Shown here: positions 10,586 to 23,052 of the stretch, piece after piece
Layout of the letters: each line of letters begins with the position of its first letter
Numbering within the stretch: the first letter of the stretch is position 1
Source of the DNA: Manihot esculenta
Taxonomy: Eukaryota; Streptophyta; Magnoliopsida; Malpighiales; Euphorbiaceae
NCBI RefSeq assembly: GCF_001659605.2
Contig: NC_035178.2
Location: forward strand, 11,602,062 to 11,666,061
Length of the DNA: 64,000 nucleotides
Reading direction: 5' to 3'
Program-made: the position numbers and the translations under genes
The notes under the pieces: generated by a model
Seen by the model: the letters and a program-made list of their open reading frames with translations, nothing else
The model's database searches: none
What the model was told of the DNA's origin: nothing

Positions 10586-13500
10586 TTAAAAGAGCTGAGG
10601 GTACTGCTGGAGCATAGACTCCCGTGTCTCCCAAGTGCATTCTTCCAAGTTGTGGTGGTTCCACAGGACTTTCACCATCGGGATTTCCTTGTTTCTTAAC
10701 TTTCTGATCTGCGTGTCTATGATCCGTACTGGCTGTTCAATATAGGTGAGATCCTCTTGGACCTCTACATCAGGCTCACTAAGAACCTTGCTCGGATCTG
10801 ACACAAACTTCCTCATCATCGAAATATGGAAAACCGGATGGATTCTTGCCATTGAAGCAGGTAAATCTAGCTTGTACGACACATTCCCAATCTTTTGCAA
10901 GATTTCAAAGGGTCCGATGTATCGTGGGGCTAGTTTACCTTTCTTCCCGAAGCGAACCACTCCCTTCATTGGAGACACCTTAAGCAATACCAGATCCCCC
11001 TCCTGAAACTCTAACTGCCTTCTGCGGATGTCTGCATAACTCCTCTGTCTGCTTGCAGCAGTCTTGATTCTTTCTCTGATTATGGGTACCACCCTGCTGG
11101 TAATCTCTACTAGCTCAGGCCCTGCCAAGGCCTTCTCTCCAACTTCCTCCCAGCAAACAGGTGATCTGCACTTCCTTCCGTACAAAGCTTCATATGGAGC
11201 CATCCCGATGCTAGCATGATGGCTGTTATTGTAGGCAAACTCCACCAAAGGTAGATGCTGCCTCCAAGAACCACCAAAGTCCAGCACACACATTCTGAGC
11301 ATATCCTCGATAGTCTGGATGGTTCTTTCTGACTGTCCATCAGTCTGGGGGTGGAAGGCAGTACTGAAATCCAACCTAGTACCCATGGCATTCTGCAGAC
11401 TCCGCCAAAACCTGGAGGTGAACTGGGGCCCTCTATCTGACACTATCGAAACGGGAACCCCATGCAGCCTGACGATCTCGTCCACATACACCTGCGCCAA
11501 CTTGTCCACAGAATAGCCACTCCTGACAGGAATGAAGTGAGCAGATTTGGTGAGTCTGTCCACAATCACCCATATGGAGTCCACTCTGTTGGACGCCGCC
11601 GGTAACCCTACTACGAAGTCCATAGCTATATTTTCCCATTTCCATTCTGGAATAGGTAGCGGGTTAAGCATTCCAGCTGGCTTCTGATGTTCCAGCTTCA
11701 CCCTCTGACACACTTCGCAGGCTGACACGAACTGTGCCACTTCTTTCTTCATTGCTGGCCACCAATAAACTTTCTTCAAATCTTGATACATCTTGGTGGC
11801 TCCGGGGTGAATGCTGTATCTTGCATTATGAGCCTCTCTCATAATGTCTCCTTTTAGCCCTATGTCGTCTGGTACACATAATCGACTCCCATAGCGGAGA
11901 ATCCCCTTACTGTCGAATCTGAACTCACTATCATTGCCTGACTGAACAGTCCTGGCAATCTTCACTAACTCGGGGTCCTCATGCTGTTTCTGAGCAACTT
12001 GCTCAAGAAACACGGGTGTCACTTTCATCTGAGCCAACAAGGCACCTGTACCCGACAACTCTAACTGCAGCCCTTCTTCGATGAGCTTGTAGAACTCCTT
12101 TACTACTGGTCTTCGTTCTGCTGTGATGTGGGATAGACTGCCGAGTGATTTCCGGCTTAAGGCATCAGCTACTACATTAGCCTTACCCGGATGATACTGG
12201 ATTTTGCAATCGTAGTCACTGAGCAGTTCTACCCATCTTCTCTGTCTCAAATTCAAATCTCTTTGACTCAGAATGTGCTGCAGGCTCTTATGATCTGTAA
12301 AGATCTCACATTTTACCCCATAGAGGTAGTGCCTCCACATCTTGAGTGCAAAGATTACTGCTGCCATCTCAAGGTCATGTGTGGGGTAATTCAACTCATG
12401 CTTCTTCAGCTGCCTAGAAGCATAAGCAATCACCCTCTCATTCTGCATCAGTACACAACCCAGTCCCACACGGGATGCCTCACAAAAGACTGTAAAGTCC
12501 TCATCACTAGATGGCAGAGCTAAAACTGGTGCTGAAGTCAACCTCTTCTTAAGCTCTTCAAAACTCTCTTCGCACTGGTCGGTCCACAGAAATTTCTGAT
12601 TCTTCCTGGTTAACCTGGTCAGAGGAGCTGCTATCTTTGAGAAGTCCTGAACGAACCTCCTGTAGTAACCAGCCAAACCCAAGAAACTTCTAATTTCTGT
12701 CACTGAAGTGGGTCTAGGCCAGTTAGCCACAGTTTCTGTCTTCTTGGGGTCCACCTCAATACCATTCTCTGACACTACATGCCCCAAGAACGAAATGCTC
12801 CTCAGCCAGAACTCACATTTAGAGAACTTGGCATACAAGCCATGTTCCCTCAAAGTCTGCAAGACCAACCGCAGATGATGGGCATGCTCTTCTGCATTCC
12901 TGGAATACACTAAGATATCATCTATGAAGACAATAACGAAGTGATCCAGGTATTGGCTAAATACTCTGTTCATGAGATTCATGAATGCTGCAGGGGCGTT
13001 TGTTAACTCGAACGGCATCACTAGGAACTCATAGTGCCCATATCTGGTTCTGAAAGCTGTCTTTGGCACGTCTTCATCTCTGATCCTCAGCTGATGATAC
13101 CCAGATCTCAGATCTATTTTGGAGAAACAACCTGCTCCTGATAGCTGGTCGAATAGATCATCGATCCTAGGCAACGGGTACTTGTTCTTGGTAGTGACTT
13201 TGTTCAACTGTCTGTAGTCGATACAAAGTCTAAGGGATCCATCCTTCTTTTTCACGAACAACACTGGAGCACCCCAAGGTGAGGTACTCGGTCGGATGAA
13301 ACCCTTGTCTACCAGCTCTTGCAACTGTTCTTTAAGCTCTTTCAGCTCTGCTGGCGCCATCCTGTAGGGAGGGATAGAGATCGGTCTGGTTCCTGGCATC
13401 AATTCTATCTCGAACTCTATCTCCCTCGGAGGCGGTAAACCTGGCAGTTCGTCTGGGAAGACATCTAAGAACTCTCTAACCACAGGCACTGAGGCGGGCT

Positions 13501-15562
13501 CTCTGACATCTCTGTCTAGCTCTCTCACATGAGCTAGATAACCCCGACAACCCCTCCTGAGTAGCCTACGAGCCTGTAGGGCTGATATCAAACCTCTAGG
13601 CGTACTCCCCCTGTCTCCTCTAAAGACAACCTCTGACCCATCCTGACATCTGAACTTAACTATCTTGTCTCTACAATCCAAGGTAGCACCATGGGTAGAT
13701 AGCCAATCCATCCCTAGAATGACGTCAAAATCTGTCAAGTCTAGAACCACAAGGTCGGCGGATAGGCATCTTCCCTCTATGAAAACTGGATTGTACTGGC
13801 AGACTGACTCTGCCACTGACGGGTCACACTTGGGTCCACTGACCCATAGGGGACACTCTAACCCAGAGACCATCAAACCCAACCTCTCGACCGCTCTCGG
13901 AGAAACAAAAGAATGGGATGCACCCGGGTCCATTAAGGCATAAGCATCTGAACAACCAATGATGATATTACCTGACACCACGGTGTTGGATGCGTTTGCC
14001 TCCTGCTGTGTCATAGTGAAGATCCGTGCTGGAGCTGACGGACCTTCCCCTCTGTAAGCTGATGAAGAAGAGGCTGACCCTCTCCCTCGGCCTCTGCCAC
14101 TGGCCTGTGTCGCGGCTGAAGCTGCTGGCTGTGCCACACTACCTGAAGTAGTCTGCTGGGGCCGCGCCATAGGAACTGCTCTAGGACACTCCATGGACAT
14201 GTGTCCCTCCTGCCCACACCTGTAACAGGCTGTTGTCCCAAAACGGCATACCCCTCTGTGTAGCTTACCACACCTTGCACACACTGCATTATCAGCACCA
14301 GAGCTTGAGCCACTTCCTAATCCCAGACCTGATTTGATCTTGCTCCAGAACTTATTCTTCTTTGGTTTCTTAGTGGTACTGCCCCACTTCTTACTAGCTG
14401 AACTCAAGGATGAAGGGTCAATCCTTCCCCCACCTGGGGTCTTGGAACCAGACGGCTGTGTCACTGACTGTTTAACTGTCCCCTCGATGATTGCACTAGC
14501 CTCCATTCTCCTGGCCATGTCTACAATGGTATGGAAACTTTCTCTATCAGCTGACTGAACCAAGGAGGAATACCTGGAATGGAGCCTCATGATATACCTC
14601 CTTGACTTCTTCGGATCTGTGTCCAGATGTTGCCCAGCAAACGGCAACAACTCTAAGAATCTATCGGTGTACTCATCGACACCCATTTCGTCTGTCTGCT
14701 TCAGCTGTTCAAACTCAATCATCTTCAGCTCCCTGGAACTGTCAGGGAACGCCCATCCTGCGAACTCATTCGCAAACTCCTCCCATGAAAGATTGTCCAC
14801 CCTCGGTTTCACATAGCCCTTGAACCACTCACGGGCCTTTTTGCATTTCAGGGTGAAACCAGCCATCTGAATGGCTCTGCTGTTCTCATCTGTAATTGTT
14901 TTGACCTTCTCCAGGTACACAAACGGATCATCACCGGTATCAAACTGGGGAGCACCCAACTTCATATAGTCGATCATCTTGGCCTTGCTCCCTCCAGATG
15001 AGGTAGGTTGAGGTCTTTGGGTTTCTGGAACTGTGGGTTCTGCTGGTGGTGGTGGTGCGACATCCCCTGGGATAGGGTTTGCTGTGCCTGGATGGAAGGA
15101 TGGAGGTGGGTACATAGGGTACTGTGGATACTGTGGGTAGAAAGGTGGATATGGCATGTGAGAAGGGTAAGGATTAAAACTGGGGTAATCCGATGTACTT
15201 CCCATCGAATACCCGGGGTATGGTGAAAAAGGTGGGTACTGGGGTGGTGAAACAAACCCCGAGGCCTGAGTGCCTCCCTGAGACTCACCCATGCCCTCTT
15301 CTGGCATGTTTACACCAAGGTTACCATCCCTCCTCTGCTCCACATCCATCTCTTCTTCTCCATCAACTGCCATTCTTTCCTGAACTGTACCCCTTACTGA
15401 TCTGCTTCTACCCAGATCCAAGGACCTTCTAGGGTCCCTCACTGTTCTGTCCCTGTTGGACCTGCTTGACATTGCCCTTGGCAATGCTGGAGGACGGGCG
15501 CTCGTGCCCTCATCCTCCGATGGTACTCTAGTCAATCTAGCTGATCGACGAGTTCCTCGCAT
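10586..15562 (-). CDS. gag-pol: E3 gag-pol polyprotein (1658 aa, uninterrupted)
   Basis: Start [12 protein letters not shown] at 15562, chosen over the in-frame ATG at 15628 because it is shared with E1 and E2 and follows the splice acceptor. Approximate order: gag core 195-370; zinc knuckle [14 protein letters not shown] near 445; protease [11 protein letters not shown] near 542; RT with [18 protein letters not shown] and catalytic FIDDILVYS near 879; RNase H near 1027; integrase HHCC zinc finger about 1240-1290 and D, D, E near 1312, 1374 and 1410; GPF module near 1547; C-terminal chromodomain-like [14 protein letters not shown]. Odd: [11 protein letters not shown] has Glu where E1 has Gly, and RNase H FCEAS has Glu for the first catalytic Asp (E1 FCDAS). 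Gag also lacks a few residues (ITDENSRA) compared with E1. It may be enzymatically weak despite the full ORF. Confidence 0.95.
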   Translation of the reverse strand: MRGTRRSARLTRVPSEDEGTSARPPALPRAMSSRSNRDRTVRDPRRSLDLGRSRSVRGTVQERMAVDGEEEMDVEQRRDGNLGVNMPEEGMGESQGGTQASGFVSPPQYPPFSPYPGYSMGSTSDYPSFNPYPSHMPYPPFYPQYPQYPMYPPPSFHPGTANPIPGDVAPPPPAEPTVPETQRPQPTSSGGSKAKMIDYMKLGAPQFDTGDDPFVYLEKVKTITDENSRAIQMAGFTLKCKKAREWFKGYVKPRVDNLSWEEFANEFAGWAFPDSSRELKMIEFEQLKQTDEMGVDEYTDRFLELLPFAGQHLDTDPKKSRRYIMRLHSRYSSLVQSADRESFHTIVDMARRMEASAIIEGTVKQSVTQPSGSKTPGGGRIDPSSLSSASKKWGSTTKKPKKNKFWSKIKSGLGLGSGSSSGADNAVCARCGKLHRGVCRFGTTACYRCGQEGHMSMECPRAVPMARPQQTTSGSVAQPAASAATQASGRGRGRGSASSSSAYRGEGPSAPARIFTMTQQEANASNTVVSGNIIIGCSDAYALMDPGASHSFVSPRAVERLGLMVSGLECPLWVSGPKCDPSVAESVCQYNPVFIEGRCLSADLVVLDLTDFDVILGMDWLSTHGATLDCRDKIVKFRCQDGSEVVFRGDRGSTPRGLISALQARRLLRRGCRGYLAHVRELDRDVREPASVPVVREFLDVFPDELPGLPPPREIEFEIELMPGTRPISIPPYRMAPAELKELKEQLQELVDKGFIRPSTSPWGAPVLFVKKKDGSLRLCIDYRQLNKVTTKNKYPLPRIDDLFDQLSGAGCFSKIDLRSGYHQLRIRDEDVPKTAFRTRYGHYEFLVMPFELTNAPAAFMNLMNRVFSQYLDHFVIVFIDDILVYSRNAEEHAHHLRLVLQTLREHGLYAKFSKCEFWLRSISFLGHVVSENGIEVDPKKTETVANWPRPTSVTEIRSFLGLAGYYRRFVQDFSKIAAPLTRLTRKNQKFLWTDQCEESFEELKKRLTSAPVLALPSSDEDFTVFCEASRVGLGCVLMQNERVIAYASRQLKKHELNYPTHDLEMAAVIFALKMWRHYLYGVKCEIFTDHKSLQHILSQRDLNLRQRRWVELLSDYDCKIQYHPGKANVVADALSRKSLGSLSHITAERRPVVKEFYKLIEEGLQLELSGTGALLAQMKVTPVFLEQVAQKQHEDPELVKIARTVQSGNDSEFRFDSKGILRYGSRLCVPDDIGLKGDIMREAHNARYSIHPGATKMYQDLKKVYWWPAMKKEVAQFVSACEVCQRVKLEHQKPAGMLNPLPIPEWKWENIAMDFVVGLPAASNRVDSIWVIVDRLTKSAHFIPVRSGYSVDKLAQVYVDEIVRLHGVPVSIVSDRGPQFTSRFWRSLQNAMGTRLDFSTAFHPQTDGQSERTIQTIEDMLRMCVLDFGGSWRQHLPLVEFAYNNSHHASIGMAPYEALYGRKCRSPVCWEEVGEKALAGPELVEITSRVVPIIRERIKTAASRQRSYADIRRRQLEFQEGDLVLLKVSPMKGVVRFGKKGKLAPRYIGPFEILQKIGNVSYKLDLPASMARIHPVFHISMMRKFVSDPSKVLSEPDVEVQEDLTYIEQPVRIIDTQIRKLRNKEIPMVKVLWNHHNLEECTWETRESMLQQYPQLF

Positions 15563-15570
15563 TCTGTTTA

Positions 15571-17626
15571 CTGAAAAACAGCACAGATAACAAAACATTA
15601 GCATCAAATGGTTCATGTGGAAACACATGAACCCACATCATATACATATCACAGAACAAGGCATATCATACTTTCATGCAAGACAGGACTCTACATCCTA
15701 TCCTAGTGGACATGATTTCCTATTGTGCTTGACCTTTCTATAACATCTATGAGCCCGACACTCTAGGTCCGACCATATGAACCTAGGGCTCTGATACCAT
15801 TTTGTAACGACCCGGAAACCGGACCGCTACCGGCGCTAGGATCCAGGTCGGCTTAAGGCCGCCGGAACCCGTAGCAAGCCAAACATACATCCTGTGAACC
15901 TGTTTAATCCCATACATGAACCAAAACATACATAAAAATTTAAACTTTTCTTTCATTTACACATTTCTTTACCCAGCCTAACCTGTACATGCATAAACAT
16001 AACATAAACCCCTCATTGGAGTCCTCAACAAATACTCCAATGGGGTACATAACATATAGCAGGCTTGGGTTACATAAACATCATAAAACATTTATCTCAT
16101 GTATTTAAGGGATTACAACAGACTCTAGTCAAGCACACTATAAAACTTACATTACATTACATAACATACTTTTACATTATGAATAAACCATGTCCACAGC
16201 TATGCTATTACATAAACTTCTCTTACTCTTCTGACTTCTCTATCTACACGGTACCTGCAAGACTGGGGTTAGGGGAGAGGGGTGAGCTAAAAAGCCCAGT
16301 GAGCAAAAGGTAAAAACATGATATTAATTCCTCCATTTTTAGGTATTTTATTCTCCATTTTATTATTAGCATTTGCTTTAATTCCACACTTTTTAGGTAT
16401 ATTATTATTCATTTTATTAATATCATTAAATAACAAAACTTTTACTTTACATGCTTTCATGAAATGCAACACATCACATTTAATCACATAAAGGATGGTA
16501 TTGTCACCATTAGTCCTCAACATCTCCAAATTCCAGGGGCGTAGAATGGGCCTCACTGGACCTTCTCTTACATAACATAACATAACATTCCAAGTGCCAG
16601 GGGCGTAGAATGGGCCTCACTGGACTTTCTCTTACATAGTACCAGGGGCGTAGAATGGGCCTCGCTGGTCGTCCATAACATATCATCATAACATAACATC
16701 AGAGGACTATGGATCATCCAACAACCATCCACATCAACATCAAATTATGCAATGCAACATATTCGTGAATTTCTAATGCAAACATCCTGAAACATCGCAT
16801 GGCATTTATGATGCATGAGTATGCTATCAGATTCATTCATTTGTTCATTTATTCATTACTTAAAAACTTAGGGAATGATCCCACTCACCTGGTGACCGAA
16901 GCTTTAACGACGGACTCTGAAAGACTATCTCACAACCGGGGGTCTCGGGTCCTCGGGTCCGAACCTACACAGGTGGACTCAAATGAGGCACCAAACAACA
17001 AGAACATAACTCTAAACATACCCCCAAAAACCTCCTAAAAACACCTCAAAACATCCCTAGAAAACATGCAAGAAAAGGCTGGGAAGGGCACTTTCGGCGG
17101 CACCTTCGGCGGCCGAAAGTCCCTCCAGAGCCGAAAGTCAGGCAGGTTCGGCGGCACCTTCGGCGGCCGAAACTCCCAGACAGAGACGAAACTCATGCAT
17201 GTTCGGCGGCACCTTCGGCGGCCGAAAGTCTCGGACAGAGCCGAAACTCCAACTTTCGGGGGCAGGCTTCGGCAGCCTAAAGCTGCCTCCCAAGCTGGTT
17301 CGGCGGCCGAAAGTACCTTCGGCTGCCGAACCTGGTTTCTGCCAAAGGGCAGAAACTTGGTTCTTCATGCCCAAAACAACCCCCTACACAACCAATCATG
17401 CATAAACCTATTCTACAACAAGCATACTCAAGCATACAAGCTCCTAGGGGTCTCCAACAAGCTTAAACCCCAACTACAACACACAAGCAAGCCACATTGC
17501 ACATAAACACACATTAAAACCATGGATTTTTCATAAAAACCCATCAAGCCTACTCATGCATTTCTACCCCAAAAACTTGCATAAAACTTACTTAAAACAC
17601 ATATAGAACTAGAGATCGGCTCTTAC
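15571..17626 (-). other. E3 predicted leader introns (17626-16965 and 16888-15571, minus strand)
   Basis: Minus strand: donor AAGAG|GTAAGA at 17627/17626; acceptor CTGTGTAG ending at 16965; small exon 16964-16889 (76 nt) ending at CAG|GTGAGT; acceptor GCTGTTTTTCAG ending at 15571, eight bases before the gag ATG. Same order and exon sizes as E1 and E2. The primer site (15787-15799) lies in the second intron. Splicing itself is inferred. Confidence 0.5.
15787..15799 (-). promoter_or_regulatory. E3 primer binding site (initiator Met tRNA)
   Basis: TGGTATCAGAGCC on the minus strand, three bases inside the 5' LTR boundary at 15803. Confidence 0.93.
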
Positions 17627-18220
17627 CTCTTGAAGATCGAGAGAGAAACGATCCTAGCTCGAAGATGGGGAGATTTGAGTTCTTGAACCTCAAAGCTCCA
17701 AAACTTGCTTAAACTTTAAAACTCTTCAAAAACAAGATATAACTTGTTAAGATCTAAAGGATTTGAGGGAAAACACTTAAAATGACCATAGGAGGGCTAA
17801 AGCTTACCGTCGGCCGAAATGGGAGAGAAAACCTCGCCTGTTTCGGTCACGGGGTCTCTTATAGGGCTGGTTCTGCCACCTTTCGGCGGCCTAACGTGCC
17901 CCCACACCTCATGCATGTTCGGCGGCCGAACATGAGGTTCGGCGGCCGAACCTTGAGTCTTTCAAACAAGGCTTTCGGAGGCCTAAAGCGCTCCCAAAAC
18001 CCCACCATGTTCGGCGGCCGAACCTCACTTTCGGCGGCCGAACCTGGCAAAGCCTCCTTTGGTCTTTTTCATTCAAAACTCAATTTTCTTTTTGCTTAAA
18101 AACATAAAATACATTAAAAACATTTTATAAAACATGGTTTTACCCTTCTAGAGGTTTCCGACATCCGAGATTCCACCGGACGGTAGGAATTCCGATATCG
18201 GAGTCTAGCCGGGTATTACA
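15803..18220 (-). repeat. E3 5' LTR (2418 bp)
   Basis: Same length as the left LTR; ends at the right-hand AGATG duplication. Motif clusters at about 17085-17335 and 17875-18045, tandem repeat 16533-16669. Confidence 0.96.
17856..17864 (-). promoter_or_regulatory. E3 5' LTR TATA box
   Basis: CTATAAGAG on the minus strand. A start about 30 bp on would give a first exon of about 200 nt to the donor at 17627, as in E1 and E2. Confidence 0.7.
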
Positions 18221-18225
18221 AGATG

Positions 18226-20524
18226 CCTTCCAGCTGACCTAGCGGTTCTAGATTTGACTGTTTGACGTCATTCTAGGGTTGGATTGGTTCTTCTACCAGT
18301 GGTACTACCTAGTCTGCGGAGACAAGGTAGTCAGGTTCAGAGGTCAGGATGGATCAGAGGTAGTCCTTAGAGGGGACATAATAGGGATACCTAGAGGTTC
18401 AGTATCAACCCTATAGGCTCGTAGGTTGTTCAGGAAAAGTTGTCAGGGGTTCTAGCTCTTCAGAGAGAGTATAGCAGTCAGGTCAGGGAGCCCGTCTCAG
18501 TGCCCATTGTTAGAAAGTTTTAGATGTTTCCCCAGACGAGTTCTCAGGACTATCACCTGTCAGGGAGATAGAGTTCAAAATAGAAGTAATGCATGGAATT
18601 GGACCAATCTCTATTCCTCCCCACAGGATGGTATCAACAAAGGTTAAAGAGTTGTAAGAGCAGTGGTAAAAGTTGGTAGTTAAGGGTTTCCATCTGACTG
18701 AGCACTTCACCTTGGGGTGTTCCAGTGTTGTTATGAGGATGAAGGATGGATCCTTAGGACTTTGTATCGACTACAAGTCGTTGAGCAAAGTCACTACCAG
18801 AACAAGTATTTGTTACCTTGGATCGACGATCTATTTTAAGCCAGCTAGCAGGAGCTGGTTGCCTTTCCAAGATAGATCTGAAGTCTAGGTACCATCAGTT
18901 AAGATCAAGGAAGAAGATGTACTAAGAACAGTGTTTAGAACCAGATATGGGCACTATGAGTTTCTAGGAGTGTCGTTCGAGTTAATGAACGCCCCTACGA
19001 CATTCATGGACCTCATAAGCAGAGTTTTAGTCGGTTTCTGGATCACTCCGTTATTGTCTTCATTGACGGTATCTCGGCGAATTCCAGAAATGCAAAAGAG
19101 TATGCCCATCATCTGAAATCAGGATTGCAGATCCCGAGAGAACATGGCTTGGATGCCTAGTTCTCCACTGTGAGTTCTGGTCGAGGAGCATATCCTTCTT
19201 GGGTCATGTGTGTCGGAGAAAAGAAAGTGAAGTAGACCTGAGAAAGTTGAAGTTGTAGCCGACTAGCCCAGGCCCATGGTAATGACAAAGATTAAGAACT
19301 TTTGGGTTGGGCAGGTTACCTAATGGAGGTTCATCTAGAACTTCTCTATAGTTGCCGCTCCTATGGCCAGATGGATCAAGAAGAACCAGAGGGTTGTGTG
19401 GTCTACTCAGATTGAAGAGGGCTTTGAAAAGCCAAAGGAAATATTGATGTCAGCACCAGTGGTAGCTCTGTCCGCCAGTGATGGAGATTTCACAGTGTCC
19501 TGTGATGCGTCCCGTGTGGGACTAGGTGGTGTGTTAATGTAAAGTGGTAGAATGATTGCTTATGCTTCTAGGTAGCTGAAGAAGCATGAGTTGAATCATC
19601 TTACACACGATCCAGAGATGGCAATGGTAATACTTGCACTCAAGATGTGGAGGCGATACCTATATAAGGTATGTGGACAGATCCTTACAGATCGAAAGAG
19701 CTTGCAATACATCTTGAGTCAAGGGAGAAGAACATGAGGTATAGGAGATGGGTAAAAACTGCGTGGTATTCGCGACTTCAAGGTTCGGTATATTCGGCTG
19801 AGGCAGATATTTCGATAGATGCCCTCAACCGGAAACCACTTGGCAGCTTACCCCATCCCTTAGTACAGTAAGAAGAAAGCCAATAGTCAGAAGATGAGAA
19901 GAATCAGAACTGCTGTGAGTCAGCAGGAGAGTATGAAGTCGTCCGCAAGAGGCATGTAGAGTTTCAGAAGAGAAGAAGAGTTTTGTCAGAGTGCGCAGCG
20001 GAAGCGTGTTTAGGTTCTCGAGGAAGTCGAGGTTTGCTGGAGGTGTCTCCTAAAGAGAGGGTGATTCGCTATGGGCGGAAAGGTAAATTAGCTCTCAGAT
20101 ACATTGGACTCTTTGAAATCCTGCAAAGGATTTGGGAATGTATCCCACGAGTTAGATTTACCCACTTCAATGGAAGAGATCCATTTGTTTTTCCATGTTT
20201 CCACAATATATGAGTTCGTGTCGGGTCCGAGTGAGGTTCTTAAAGGAACCAGAGGCGGAGACCGTAGAGGATCTCACCTATGTTGAGCAGCTAGTACGGA
20301 CTGCAGACACACAAGTCAGAAAGTGTGGAAACAAGGAAATCCCGATGGTGAAAGCCCCTTAGAATCACCTTAAGATGAAAAGTTCACCGGGGAGACCGAG
20401 AGTTTATACTCCAGCAATGACCGTGTCTCTCTTTTAGAAGAGAGGTTTTTAGGTTTTGCTTGCTTGTTGCTTGCTTGCTTATGTATGTTAGATGCTATGC
20501 TTTGAGTTGCCTGTTTGTTTGTTT
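18226..20524 (+). pseudogene. E2 pol remnant (protease, RT, RNase H pieces; integrase deleted)
   Basis: Continues the E2 pol interrupted by E3. Recognisable islands: protease end (18226-18540), RT (GSLGLCIDYKSLSKV near 18750; [21 protein letters not shown] near 18940; the FIDD motif altered to FIDG near 19063), RNase H ([14 protein letters not shown] near 19500) and the GPF/C-terminal part (20060-20350). Many stops and frameshifts. Around 19870-19925 the sequence jumps from the end of RNase H to the segment after integrase (E1 equivalents about 24940 and 25990), so about 1 kb including the DDE core is gone. The decay is far beyond the 0.5% LTR divergence. Confidence 0.9.
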
Positions 20525-20562
20525 GAAAATTCGAGGACGAATGTTCTTAAAGGGGGGAAGAA
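20525..20562 (+). promoter_or_regulatory. E2 polypurine tract and hairpin
   Basis: GAAAATTCG AGGA CGAATGTTC (20525-20546) is the shared hairpin with one mismatch in the stem, followed by TTAAAGGGGGGAAGAA up to the 3' LTR. Confidence 0.82.
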
Positions 20563-23052
20563 TGTAATACTCGGCTAGATTCCGGCATCGGAATCCCTAC
20601 CTTCCGGCGGAATCTCCGTTGGAATATGGAATTTTGATGATGCCAAAGTCTTCTAGAGGGGTAAAATGTGATTTCTAAAATGATTTTTACTGATTTCATG
20701 GTTTTAAATGAAAAAAGAAGTGAGTTTTGAAAAGAAAAGACCAAGGAGGTTTTTGCCAGGTTCGGTCGCCGAACATGAGTTGGTTTTGGGGGCGCTTTTG
20801 GCCTCCGAAAGCTATGTTTGAACAAACCAGGTTCGGCCGCCGAACCTCAAGTTCGGCCGCCGAACATGGGGGTGTTTTGCATGCATGTTAGGCCGCCGAA
20901 GGAGGTTTGGCTGGCCACCTATAAAAGCCCCTCAGACCGAAAATGGGCGAGATTTCTCCCCATTCTCGAGCTCAGGTGTGTTCATGTCCTCCTTTGGTCA
21001 TTTTCATGTTTTCTCTTCATCTCCTTCATGTTTTTATGAGTTCCATGGTTGTTTTGAAGAGTTTTCAAGCTTAGATCAAAGTTTTGGGAGCTTGGAGACC
21101 CAAGGAGTAGTTTCCTCCCATCTCCAAGTTAGAGCTCGCACAAACCCTCGATCTTCAAGAGGTAAGTGTGGATCTATGCTTTCTTTTACGTTTCATGAAG
21201 TTTTAAGTGAGTTTTAAGAGGTTTTGATGGTTGAGTATGGGTAGATATGCATGTTAGGGTTTATGTGGGTTTTATGCCCAATGTATGATAATGTATGTTC
21301 ATGTGATGTTTGTGTTGGGGTTTAAGTTAGTTTTCAAGCCCCTTGAGCATATGGGAGAGAGTATGCATGATTGGGAAAGAGTATGTGAGGTTCGGTTTGT
21401 TTTGATGGTTTTGGCCTATGTGGGTCATAAACTATCTATGTATGCTTTAGATGTTGTTTTTGAGAGTTTAAGCTTGTTTGAGCTCCTTTGTGCATGGTTA
21501 AGGATGTATGCATGTGTTTGAGAAGTTGGGTGCTTGTTTTGGGGTGTATGGAAGGTTTGGAAGGCTTGAAATGCACAAAGGCTGAGTTCTGGATGAACTC
21601 AGGTTCGGCCGCCGAAGGTGGTTTTGGCCGCCGAACCTGCCTGAGGATGCAGGGATTGGCCGCCTAACCTTGCCCCCGAAAGTTGAGTTTTGGCTTGAAA
21701 GCAGACTTTCGGCCGCCGAAGGTAATGTTCGGCCGCCGAAAGTGCCTGACTTTCGTCTCTGGAGAGAGGGTTCGGCCGCCGAAGGTGCCGCCGAACCTGC
21801 CTAACTTTCATCTCTGTCTGGGACTTTCGGCCGCCGAAGGTGCCGCCGAAAGTGCCCTGTCCAGCCTTTTCTTGAGTGTTTTCTATGCATGTTTAAGTGA
21901 TGCTTTAGGGGGTTTTTGGGTAGTTGTTTATGAGTTGTTTAGAGTATGTTTGGCACCTCACTGGAGTCCACCTGTGTAGGATCGGACCCGAGGAACCGAG
22001 GTGTTCAGCAGTGTTAGCTGCTTCAGAGTTAGTCCAGAGCTAGCCAGAGGTGAGTGGAACTAACCCTTATGTTTTAAATCAAATGTTTTCAGCATGTTCA
22101 AGCATGTTCATGCATCATGAATACCATGTTATGCAATAGGTTGTTTGCATTAGAATTCACGAATATGATGCATTGCATAATACGATGATGATGATGTGGA
22201 TGGATACTGGATGATCCTCTAGCCCTCAGTATGTTATGACATGATATGGACTGATATGATATGGCATGTACGATATGGTATGAGATGAGAAGTCCAGGTG
22301 TGGCCGTATCGCCCCTGGCATAGAGCATGAGAAGTCCAGATGTGGCCGTATCGCCCCTGGCATAGAGCATATGAAGTCCAGGTGTGGCCGTATCGCCCCT
22401 GGCATAGAGTATTGTTGACTTGTTATGGTACGAGATTGATATGTAGAGGGCTATTGGTGACAGATTCATCCTTGAAGTGATATATTTGTGATGTGACGCA
22501 TTCCATGATAGCATATGTTAAAATGAACTGTTTTCTTTTATGGTTTCTGCTCACTGGGCTTTTTAGCTCACCCCTCTCCCCTAACCCCAGGCTTGCAGGG
22601 TCAGAGGTAGTTCAGGAAGACGACGAGATATGGTTATGGTCTTGATATATAATAGAATAGTAGTGGACATGATGTAATGTAAAGTTATGTAAGGATGTAA
22701 ACGAGTTATGTTGTAATATGATATTATGTTATACATTCAGAGTTATAGTATTGTGCTTGGCCCGAGTTGGTTAATCCCTTTATACATGAGTTTTAGTTTA
22801 CGTTGTTGCATGTGATGGACCGAGTTTGACATAGGGTATGCTGACCCTAGGGGTTCTATGAGTTCAGTCATAGTGCCTACACAGGTCAAACTGATTAAAG
22901 GTAAAGTTTTAAATGTTTTATGGATATGTTTGATCATGTTTGGGATTATACCAGCTGTACAGGATGCATAGTAGGCTTGCTACGGGTCCCGGCGGCCTTA
23001 TGCCGATCTGGATCCTAGCGCCGGTAGCGGTCCGGATTTTCGGGTCATTACA
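20563..23052 (+). repeat. E2 3' LTR (2490 bp)
   Basis: TGTAATACT...ATTACA. Lacks 20 bp (near 20772) present in the 5' LTR at about 3690, and has one extra A near 20711. TATA at 20919-20927, motif clusters and tandem array (22289-22410) as in the 5' LTR. Confidence 0.95.

Larger units (their letters stand above)
8061..18220 (-). mobile_element. E3: full-length, very young gypsy element, antisense inside E2
   Basis: 10160 bp, flanked by the 5-bp duplication AGATG (8056-8060 and 18221-18225). Both LTRs are exactly 2418 bp, with about 6 differences by eye (0.25%). Internal order on the - strand: primer site, gag-pol ORF of 1658 codons, PPT hairpin and tract. Removing it rejoins the E2 pol remnant. 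It is structurally complete, but two residues in RT and RNase H are altered (see its ORF). Confidence 0.96.
3486..23052 (+). mobile_element. E2: gag-only, pol-defective gypsy element nested in E1; itself split by E3
   Basis: Starts TGTAATACC at 3486 and ends ...ATTACA at 23052, flanked by the 5-bp duplication CAACA (3481-3485 and 23053-23057). Without E3 it is about 9.4 kb: 2509-bp and 2490-bp LTRs, Met primer site, intact gag, pol remnant with stops, frameshifts and a deletion of about 1 kb covering integrase, polypurine tract. About 13 substitutions separate the LTRs (0.5%), apart from a 20-bp deletion and a 1-bp insertion in the 3' LTR. Pol looks roughly 15% diverged from E1. It was therefore probably copied in trans using another element's enzymes. 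Confidence 0.92.

Noticed and set aside
13920..13940. Protease active site DPG instead of the usual D-S/T-G
   Set aside because: Shared by E1 and E3, and DPGA[ST]HSF is common in plant gypsy proteases; not a defect of this copy.
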